DNA from: Roseiarcus sp963717215
GTDB taxonomy: Bacteria; Pseudomonadota; Alphaproteobacteria; Rhizobiales; Beijerinckiaceae
DNA: 64,000 bases
Direction: 5' to 3'
Assembly: GCA_963717215.1 (NCBI GenBank)
Contig: CAVQVS010000009.1
Coordinates: 472,983 to 536,982 of the forward strand
Below the pieces are notes generated by a model. That model was given only the letters and a program-made list of their open reading frames with translations. It did no database searches and was not told where the DNA came from. Positions within the stretch are counted from its first letter, which is position 1. Every line of letters begins with the position of its first letter. The translations under genes were made by a program, and so were the position numbers. Shown here piece after piece: positions 37,029 through 43,901 of the stretch.

Positions 37029-39938
37029 TCAACACCGTCGTGCAGGGCCGAAATCGAGTGGCTTGTCAGCGGTAGCGGTCCCCATGACCAGGGCTGGAGA
37101 GCGGCTCACCAGCTTGAGCGATTTCACCAGGGGCGGCGCGGGCGGAGCGGGGATGGAATCGCCGCCGAGGGAGAAGCTGACGCAGCCGGAGATGCTGAAG
37201 AAGAGGAAGTCGACCTTGCCGCAGATATCGCCGGTGATCTGCGCGATGTGACCACCCACGCCGTCGTCGCCGACATCCACGGTGAGATCGGCCCAGGCGC
37301 TGATATCGATGATGAACAGGTGGAGGGAGCCGCGGACTTCGAGAACGCCCGCCATGCGGAAGGGTGAGAAGCCGACTACGGCATCGAAGCCTGCCGCGAG
37401 CTGCGCATACAGCGGACCGCCGCCCCATGTAAACGAAACGTGCAGGCCGGCCGCAATGGAGAAGCCATGCACGGCCGGAAGGGTCTTGCCCGACATGCCG
37501 GCGGAGTGCGCCGGAATTTCATCGCCCGCCAGCATCACGTAGCCCGACGCGTCGAAGCAGGAAAGCACCGTGGCGTGGACCGGACCGGTATATGTGCCGA
37601 GGTAGAGGTGCCAGTTGCTGGTTTCGTTGAAATCGAAAAACGCTTCGACAGGGATGGTGATCTGCAGCAGCGGATCCACGTTGAAGTCGATGGAGAGGCC
37701 GATGGTGAGGGTTCCGCGTCCGAAGTCCAAGTCGAGGACGGCGAGGAACATGCCCTCCGCGCCCGACTTCAGAATCGAAGGCGGAATCAGCAGGTTCGCC
37801 TTCATCATCAGGAGCAGCCGGGGGCCGGGCAGTTCGAGGAGGAAGATGCCCTTGAGGTTGAAGATGACGTCCGAGCCTTCGGTGCCCAGCAGCGCGCCGA
37901 CACCGAAGGCCCAGCTGTTGATGTTGGGCTTCCAGTAGTCGTTTTTGGTTGGGTCTCCGCCGGTGGCCTTGAGCCATGCGAGTGCGGGCGCCATGGCCGG
38001 ACCGGAACCGGCGGGGATCTTGCTTTCGTCGCGCTCGTAATTTACGGCGAAGAGTCCGATGAAGCCGTAGATGCCAAGGCCGGAATTCGCCAGCGGAATG
38101 GCAACTGGGAAATCGACTTCGAGGGTGACTTTGACGCCGGTCGCAGGACCGCCATTGGCGGGTGGAATCTGCGCCACCAGAAGGGTCGCGGCGATGCGGA
38201 CCTCGACGGGAACGATCGTGAGATCGAGCGACCCCGCGATGACACAGTTACCCGCGGCGTCATCGCCCATCGACATGGAGCCACGTCCGCGAATCGCTCC
38301 GGGGATGTCCACACCGGCGCCGAAGGCGGTAAGTTCCGGCGGACCACCCGGGCTCAGGTTCAGACGCACCCGGGCACGGTCGATGGTGACAACTCCGAGA
38401 TCGACGGCGAAGCCGAGGTCGATCTCGACGAAGAAGGGATTGTTGCGCGAGATGCGCGCGCCTAGGATCTTGAGGATCTTGTCGAAGGGGCTGGCGACCT
38501 GAATGGCGCCGGGTTTCGAGACGTCGATGGTGAAGCCTTTCGAGGAATCGAAGATGGGGCGGAACTGGAAGGCGGGCTGACCGGCGGGACGCCCGATGAG
38601 GAAGCCGATGGCTTTGTAGTGTACGACGAGGGGGGACTCTCGGGGCACAGTGATGATGTCGAGCGAACCGAGGTGCACGTGGGCGGAAATGGCCGCTTCC
38701 ACGTCGACGAGCAGTCTGACCTGGCTGCCGTCAGGACGCACTTCGACGTCGAGTTCACCGCCGTACCAGACGACGCGCTCGACGTTGAACCAGTCGAGCG
38801 CGGCCATGCCAGCGATGACGGCGAAGCCGCCCGCGGTGACGGCAAGTTCGACGGCCGCGCCGTCGTTGGCCACTGAACCAGCGGCGTCGGAGATCAGAGG
38901 CCAGAAAGCGATACCGAGGCCGAGGAAGTTCTGTCCATATTGCGCGGGACCGCTGAGCGAGGGCAGCGGATTAGGGGCCGGGGGCAGCCAGCCCATCATT
39001 TTCAATCCGTCTCTATCGGCGGGGTCGGCGCCAAAATAGCCGCTGACGGTGACGACGTCGGTCGCGTCGTCGATCTGAACCACGACTTTGACATCGATGA
39101 TTCCGTCGGCAGGGTTCTGGGAACCTACGTCGCCCCAGGTGGGGATCTTAGCGCCGGGGACCCCGCCGGCAGCGAGCTGATTTTCGCTGGGGGTCTGAAT
39201 GTCGAATTTGCCGGAGACTTCGCAGGCGACGAAGTGGTCGCGGACAATGCGGACTTTCGCGTCTATTTTCTTGAACCACGAAGGCGGCGCGGGCGGAGTC
39301 GCATTCTGGGGATTGTCAGGGACGGGCGTAGGTGTGACGGGCTGGTTCTGCGCCGGATCGCGATGGACGGTTCCCGTGATGACGGTGCTCGGGGCGTTGG
39401 TGGGCGGCCACTGAGCGACTGCCTTCCACCAGACGTTGCGAGTGGGGTCGCCCTGCGCGGGACCCCAACCTCCCATCTCGGCCTGTGCGGAAACGGTGAG
39501 ACCCGCGTGCTGCTGAATGAGTGCCTGGAGGCCCTGCGCGCGGTTGAGCGCGAGCTGCTGGTTGTACTGGTAGTCGCTGCTGGTAATAGCCGGATTATCG
39601 TGGCTTTCGAAACTGGCATAACCCTTCACCGTGACTGCGGTGCCGGCGGGCAGAGTGTCGAGCAGAGGGCCTAGAGCACTGGGGACATCGCTGCCGCCCG
39701 GCCATGGCGAGTTCAGACCGTCGTCCGCGGCAGGCGTGGTGTGGGTGTTGTTGGCATCCGCGGTATAGGTGGTGGGGTTCTCAACGCCGGGCTTGGGGTG
39801 ATCGAAACGGTAGTAAGCGGTGAAGTTGGTCTGGCCGGTTTGTCCGGGCAGAGTGGCCTGCACGTTCGCTGTGGCCCCGGGAGCGCAATCGACCAGCACC
39901 GTGGCGCTGGGTCCGCTGGGCCGCCATTTACGTGCCAA
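37029..39938 (-). CDS. Giant island protein A, second segment, with OmpA-like domain
   Basis: This 969-residue frame has convincing content from about 39925 downward (SATVLVDCAPGATANVQATL). Near its start is an OmpA/MotB-like peptidoglycan-binding pattern: FTAYYRFDHPKPG, AGTAVTVKGYASFESHDNPA, QLALNRAQGLQALIQQHAGL. The remaining 700 residues are a long array of amphipathic beta-strands (LVDVEAAISAHVHLGSLDII, VEIDLGFAVDLGVVTIDRAR, LTIGLSIDFNVDPLLQITIP) with GLGIYGFIGLFAV in the middle, resembling very long beta-sheet proteins; I recall similar patterns in DUF6603-type proteins but cannot verify this. It ends TADKPLDFGPA before a frameshift at about 37040. No signal peptide. Confidence 0.75.
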   Translation of the reverse strand: MARKWRPSGPSATVLVDCAPGATANVQATLPGQTGQTNFTAYYRFDHPKPGVENPTTYTADANNTHTTPAADDGLNSPWPGGSDVPSALGPLLDTLPAGTAVTVKGYASFESHDNPAITSSDYQYNQQLALNRAQGLQALIQQHAGLTVSAQAEMGGWGPAQGDPTRNVWWKAVAQWPPTNAPSTVITGTVHRDPAQNQPVTPTPVPDNPQNATPPAPPSWFKKIDAKVRIVRDHFVACEVSGKFDIQTPSENQLAAGGVPGAKIPTWGDVGSQNPADGIIDVKVVVQIDDATDVVTVSGYFGADPADRDGLKMMGWLPPAPNPLPSLSGPAQYGQNFLGLGIAFWPLISDAAGSVANDGAAVELAVTAGGFAVIAGMAALDWFNVERVVWYGGELDVEVRPDGSQVRLLVDVEAAISAHVHLGSLDIITVPRESPLVVHYKAIGFLIGRPAGQPAFQFRPIFDSSKGFTIDVSKPGAIQVASPFDKILKILGARISRNNPFFVEIDLGFAVDLGVVTIDRARVRLNLSPGGPPELTAFGAGVDIPGAIRGRGSMSMGDDAAGNCVIAGSLDLTIVPVEVRIAATLLVAQIPPANGGPATGVKVTLEVDFPVAIPLANSGLGIYGFIGLFAVNYERDESKIPAGSGPAMAPALAWLKATGGDPTKNDYWKPNINSWAFGVGALLGTEGSDVIFNLKGIFLLELPGPRLLLMMKANLLIPPSILKSGAEGMFLAVLDLDFGRGTLTIGLSIDFNVDPLLQITIPVEAFFDFNETSNWHLYLGTYTGPVHATVLSCFDASGYVMLAGDEIPAHSAGMSGKTLPAVHGFSIAAGLHVSFTWGGGPLYAQLAAGFDAVVGFSPFRMAGVLEVRGSLHLFIIDISAWADLTVDVGDDGVGGHIAQITGDICGKVDFLFFSISGCVSFSLGGDSIPAPPAPPLVKSLKLVSRSPALVMGTATADKPLDFGPARRC

Positions 39939-41416
39939 ATGGTCTGGGAGGCGATGGTGGGATCGGTGTCGACAGCGACGGTGGCGTGCATCGCGTCCTG
40001 GGAAACGATTTTCAGAGGCGGAGTGGAAACGGTGGCGCCGTTCTGCGTGATCGAGGTGGTCTGGATGGTTGCGTCGGGGGTGGTGCTGCGGGTGGAAGTG
40101 CCCGCGGGCGGGGCGGCGGATTGCTGCTGCAGTGCCGCCGTGATGGTCAGGGTTACGGGCGTGGCGCCGGGCTGTGAACCAGTACCGGTGACCACGATGG
40201 TGAGGGTGGTGGCCGTGCCGAAGTCGACATCGAAGAGGCGCCCGGGAGCGACCGCGAGACTGCCGATCTTGGCGGTACCGGTGTAGGGCGTCAGGCCGCC
40301 ATCGATGTCCACCACCATGCGCGTGGTCTTCGGGATGGTTACGGTGGCGGTGGTCCCGTCGGCGGATTTGGTGACGCCGTAGCAGCGGCCAGCAGCGTCA
40401 TAGAAACGGGCGCTTACCTTGACCTGGCCCGAGCCCTGGTCGACGATCGCGAGCTCGAAATCGCCGGTGACGCCGGCCGATTGGCCGATGCCAATCAGGA
40501 GGTTGGTGGCACTGGCGTCGAAGGCCAGATCCTCGGCACCGTGGGGCGCGATGTAGAGACGCAGTTCGGGGAAGTATACGCCGGTCCAGCTTTCGTCGAA
40601 GCCGAATTGCGAAAGAATATCGGGAGGCGTGGAACCCTGGGATAGATCGAGGATGGCCGAACGAAACCCAATGCCGACAACTTTCGAAGGACCCACGAAG
40701 GCGTAGGGCGGATCCATGGTGATGAACTGGGCGACGCCGAAATCATCGGTGTCGTTGAGGCCGCTGGCGCCGAGCGAGAGCAGGGTCGCGGTTAAGGGAT
40801 CGTTGACGCCCGACCCCTGGCTCAGTCTGGCCTTTATTTTGGGAAGGCTGATTCTTACTTGTTTGTTATTTGGATCTTCGAGGAGGATGCCGCTGGGGTC
40901 AAGCTTGGCGCCGATGAGGAAGGGCGGCCGAAGCACGATGGTGGTCAGCAGGAGATCGAGCGCGAACTCAGTGCTGGCATAATCGGAGGTCAGCGTGCCC
41001 GCGCCGATGGGACCGTATTGCGCAAGCACGGCGGCGGAGTTGGCGAAAGTACCTGCTCCGCCGATGGCCGCTACGGCGCCAGAGACTTTTTGGGAGGGCA
41101 GGCGCGGCGCGGTGAGTTCGAAATCGATGTGCGTGTCATGGATGTCGATCCAGGGGTCACGGCGGCCGGGATCGTTGGCGGGGTGGCCTTCGGTGTTCTC
41201 GGCATTGACGCCGAAGGTCATGGTTCTCGGGTCGAAGTGGGGCGAAACATCGCCACTGAAGCGGGCGGTGCCGCGAATGACGACGCCGTCGTCATCAACC
41301 GCGACGGTGTGCTCGGAAATGTAGAGGACCGAGAGTGCGGCGTGCCACTGACCGAACGTGTCGCCTTTCAGAAGATAAGGACTGACAAGGTCGAACAGGG
41401 CCAGTTCGAGTTGCAC
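39713..41416 (-). CDS. Giant island protein A, first segment
   Basis: I place the start at GTG 41416 because CCTCC on the plus strand at 41426-41430 (GGAGG on the coding strand) lies nine bases before it; the frame is open back to ATG 41449. The product starts VQLELALFDLVSPYLLKGDT and continues as beta-rich sequence without a signal peptide: VAVDDDGVVIRGTARFSGDV, IDIHDTHIDFELTAPRLP, VYFPELRLYIAPHGAEDLAF, LLIGIGQSAGVTGDFELAI. At about 39925 it loses sense; IWHVNGGP would continue as SGPSATVLVD in the frame of 37029-39938 if one C were restored in a CCC run. With all three segments joined, protein A would have about 2400 residues. The family is unknown. Confidence 0.75.
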   Translation of the reverse strand: MQLELALFDLVSPYLLKGDTFGQWHAALSVLYISEHTVAVDDDGVVIRGTARFSGDVSPHFDPRTMTFGVNAENTEGHPANDPGRRDPWIDIHDTHIDFELTAPRLPSQKVSGAVAAIGGAGTFANSAAVLAQYGPIGAGTLTSDYASTEFALDLLLTTIVLRPPFLIGAKLDPSGILLEDPNNKQVRISLPKIKARLSQGSGVNDPLTATLLSLGASGLNDTDDFGVAQFITMDPPYAFVGPSKVVGIGFRSAILDLSQGSTPPDILSQFGFDESWTGVYFPELRLYIAPHGAEDLAFDASATNLLIGIGQSAGVTGDFELAIVDQGSGQVKVSARFYDAAGRCYGVTKSADGTTATVTIPKTTRMVVDIDGGLTPYTGTAKIGSLAVAPGRLFDVDFGTATTLTIVVTGTGSQPGATPVTLTITAALQQQSAAPPAGTSTRSTTPDATIQTTSITQNGATVSTPPLKIVSQDAMHATVAVDTDPTIASQTIWHVNGGPADPAPRCWSIALPGPQRTCRPLCPDKPARPTSPLTTVSITPSPALRTPPPIPRMPTTPTPRLPRTTV

Positions 41417-41449
41417 GTGCCAAATCCTCCGGGCCGGATAAAAATCCAT

Positions 41450-41869
41450 CTACTTATGTGAAGAAGCAGGCCTGAGTGTAACGAATTTATTTGCGATGCG
41501 AACAAATAATTGTGCTGAAAATAGCAGATTTTAGACACAAGTCGGCCTTGTCACGTCTGGACGTGCGCCCGCTGACCAAGGGTTATTTTTCGGCGTTGCG
41601 CTGGTCGTGGGTGCGGTCATGTCTTCGGCCTCACATGAAGGCTTCTCCATCAATAGTTTTTCTGCCGATGGCGATCCGAGGGAGCTCTCTTTCCCGCAGG
41701 GCATCCCCTGCTAACCTCACATCCGGTGGGATCACGATCCCGGCCACTGTCCCGCATTCGGGACGGGAGAGCTTCGAGCGAACGGTACCACTCTTTTAGA
41801 CGACTCTACGCGCCACGCCGAAGATCGGCGACGTTCCCTCAAAGCCGCTTGCATAGAATTGGGCGAGCA
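41450..41869. other. Upstream region of the giant-protein operon
   Basis: No gene is apparent. The part next to the operon start (about 41470-41545) is markedly richer in A/T than the island, with several TAATTG/TTTATT-like runs, and is the natural place for the operon promoter; no clear -35/-10 pair can be fixed. The rest up to the IS6 left end (41870) shows nothing recognisable. Confidence 0.45.
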
Positions 41870-42649
41870 GGCTTTGTCACGCCGGCATGAGCTTGTTGGA
41901 CGTTGGTAGGCGCGCTAGCCAAGGGGCATGAGAAAAACCAGCTACGCGGGATATCGGTTCCCGCCTGAGGTCATTGATCAGGCGATCTGGCTCTATCTCC
42001 GGTTTACCCTCAGCTTTCGCGACGTCGAGGATTTGCTGGCCGAGCGCGGGATCGCGGTCTCCTACGAAACCGTGCGCCGGTGGGTGAATCATTTCGGGCC
42101 GATGATCGCAGCGCAACTGCGCAAGCGCCGCCCGAAGCCGCACGCGACTTGGCACCTCGATGAAGTCTATCTGAAGATCGATGGGGGGATGGCATATCTG
42201 TGGCGCGCCGTCGACGCCGAGGGCGAGGTTCTCGATGTGCTGGTTCAATCCAGGCGCAACAAGCACGCTCTAAAACTAATGCGCAAGCTCCGGAAGAAGT
42301 ATGCCTTCGTCCCCGAAAGGTTGGTCACGGACGACTTGCGATCGTATGACGCAGCGGCTCGCGCTCTCGGCCTCTCGCGTCTGCATGAGCGCGGGCAATG
42401 GAAGAACAATCGAGCCGAAAATTCGCATCAGCCGATGGGAGGAGGAGCGCTCGCTCGGCGCAGAAATTCCTCTCAACCCAGGCCGCCGTTTACAACACTT
42501 TCAACGTCCAACGTCATCTCATATCAGCTCAATCGCACCGCATGCTTCGCGCCGCGGCGATGACCACGCGGCGCCAGGTCGTCGCGGCCGCTTGAAGTGT
42601 CGTACAGCAATCCCGCTTCGCGCAATTGCTTCAATAACGTGACAACGCC
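41870..42649 (+). mobile_element. IS6-family insertion sequence, about 780 bp, decayed
   Basis: Left end GGCTTTGTCACG (41870) and the reverse complement of the right end GGCGTTGTCACG (right end at 42649) agree in 11 of 12 positions. The left 90 bp are nearly the same as the fragment at 49751, including the segment ACGCCGGCATGAGCTTGTT. It holds one broken transposase gene and borders the giant-protein island on the right. Confidence 0.85.
41928..42595 (+). pseudogene. IS6-family transposase with internal deletion and frameshift
   Basis: The frame starts MRKTSYAGYRFPPEVIDQAI and is intact through the first two catalytic Asp regions (WHLDEVYLKIDGGMAYLWRA; LVTDDLRSYDAAARALG) and NRAENSHQP. There about 30 bp are missing and the frame changes; the C-terminus continues in the next frame (SARSAQKFLSTQAAVYNTFN, then VQRHLISAQSH) to a stop at 42595. 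The RRRER motif after the catalytic Glu is lost, so the transposase is inactive. Confidence 0.88.
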
Positions 42650-43004
42650 CATCCAGACGTCAAGATTTTTTCGCGCCGCAATCTATGTCCGCTTGACGTC
42701 AACTCTAGCTGGCTGGAGTGCGCAATTAGCGGTCGTTCATGGAAGGAGCGCCGAGCGGGTCGGGATGTCTTGGATGGGCCATTCGAGCCGCGACGGCCTG
42801 CAGCCGGGCAACGATCACGAAGGTCGCTAAGCGCGCTGCCTGACGGTGCGGCTGTCCTAGGGCGTGGGAGAGGGCGGCTCTCGAGCCGCCCTTTTTTTGC
42901 GAATGTGACGGGCGTCACAGCGCCTGCCCACCGTTCCTGCTGGACATTCTCCACGCGGACCAGTTGGAGGCCGACTTGAACGGGGCTATCGCCGAAGGCG
43001 AAGA
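42650..43004. other. Gene-poor spacer with a terminator
   Basis: Apart from the terminator at 42872-42898 I see no supported gene. A short plus-strand frame ending at 43007 (FLLDILHADQLEADLNGAIA EGEE) has protein-like composition and may be the tail of a lost gene, but it has no start or partner sequence. Confidence 0.4.
42872..42898 (+). terminator. Rho-independent terminator
   Basis: GGGCGGCT-CTCG-AGCCGCCC forms an eight-pair G/C hairpin with a four-base loop, followed directly by seven T residues. It reads on the plus strand. No intact gene precedes it; it presumably ended a gene now lost upstream and would shield the next gene (43005) from readthrough. Confidence 0.85.
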
Positions 43005-43433
43005 ATGATGAGGATCGCGATCCTCATTGAGACCGCTGCTCCTGCACTAGGGTCGTCTTGTGCGGCAGATGCTCAGACCCCTTACCGCTGCACGCCTGAT
43101 GGGCAGGTGGCGCCTACCGATAAATCCGTGTCATTCGAGATCGTTATCAAGCCAAATGGCGACTTCGGCTCGATCGTCCTAAGGGGTGCCAACGGCGCCA
43201 CCTGTGATCGTGGCAAGCAGTTCGACGACCAGGACAGCCAAGCTGAAAATGGTCAGCAGCACTGGACCGGGACGTCGCGCACCAATCCCAATGTCACAAT
43301 GGTCGGTTCTTTTAGCCGTAATGGCGATCGACTAGTCTATTCAGAAATCGTCAACGACACGGTTCTGGGCAACGCCCGGGTCGTATCAACCTGCGTACCA
43401 ATCGTGGCTCGATCTGTTCCGCCTCTGTCGTGA
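43005..43433 (+). CDS. Small secreted hypothetical protein
   Basis: The 142-residue product starts at ATG 43005 (or the adjacent ATG 43008), shortly after GAAGGCGAAG. Residues 1-24 (MMRIAILIETAAPALGSSCA) resemble a weak signal peptide ending near ADAQ. The mature part has three cysteines (YRCTPDG, ATCDRGK, VSTCVP) and a beta-rich pattern (FEIVIKPNGDFGSIVLRG; VTMVGSFSRNGDRLVYSEIV), consistent with a small periplasmic beta-barrel domain. The family is not recognised. Confidence 0.65.
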   Translation: MMRIAILIETAAPALGSSCAADAQTPYRCTPDGQVAPTDKSVSFEIVIKPNGDFGSIVLRGANGATCDRGKQFDDQDSQAENGQQHWTGTSRTNPNVTMVGSFSRNGDRLVYSEIVNDTVLGNARVVSTCVPIVARSVPPLS

Positions 43434-43901
43434 CCTGGGGATCTCGGATCTATGCGAACATGGCTGCGCTCGCCGGTTAACGCGATTGTCGGCAAAGCCG
43501 CCGGCAAGTCTCAGTTGTACCTCGATCTCCAGGCGGGGACGAGGTCGCCGTTTGCGCAAATAGCAGCTACTCCGCGACAGCATGGCGAACGTGCCAAATC
43601 GACCCGAAGCGCGCCTTCACGGATTGGACTCAGTACGGGCGGAGCCGCCTGAAAGCTGCCATAGGCGCCACGGCGGAATTTTCCATGAGCAGCCATTTGT
43701 CGGATCCCGCGCGGGACACCGTGTCCAAACAGCCGAGGTCTCCGCGTGTACCCAAGAACTGACATTTTCGTCGTCAACGGGACTTGGTATCCGGGTGCAC
43801 TCCTTTCTAGCGGCAAAGCCGCAGGCAAGCATATCCTTGACGCAGTGGTACATGCGTGCCAATTTTACGACCGGCTTTTCGACAGTCGAAGGAGAGCCAC
43901 T
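43434..43901. other. Spacer with possible decayed small gene
   Basis: No intact gene is supported. Two pieces share the motif GKAAGK: one near 43492 (IVGKAAGKSQLYLDLQAG) and one near 43812 (NGTWYPGALLSSGKAAGKHI, then LDAVVHACQ). The repeated motif suggests remnants of one or two small, related secreted-protein genes with frameshifts. The sequence just before 43911 is strongly A/T-rich and may hold the promoter of the next gene. Confidence 0.4.

Larger units (their letters stand above)
26383..42649. mobile_element. IS6-bounded island (pseudo-compound transposon) carrying giant-protein genes
   Basis: Two IS6-family elements in direct orientation, 26383-27183 and 41870-42649, enclose 14.7 kb in which every coding region is on the minus strand. 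The DNA between differs by eye from the flanks: very C-rich on the coding strand, with recurring GGCGGG-type runs on the plus strand. IS6 elements move adjacent DNA through cointegrates and commonly leave directly repeated copies around passenger segments. The two copies belong to different IS6 subtypes, so the boundary may have formed in two events rather than as one transposon. Confidence 0.6.

Noticed and set aside
34652..37075. Plus-strand open frames of 358 and 437 codons
   Set aside because: Antisense shadows of giant protein A in C-rich DNA; low-complexity Gly/Arg content and no start signals.
27295..41449. Contractile injection system or type VI secretion locus
   Set aside because: No sheath, tube, spike, baseplate or AAA-ATPase gene can be recognised; resemblance is limited to large beta-rich proteins.
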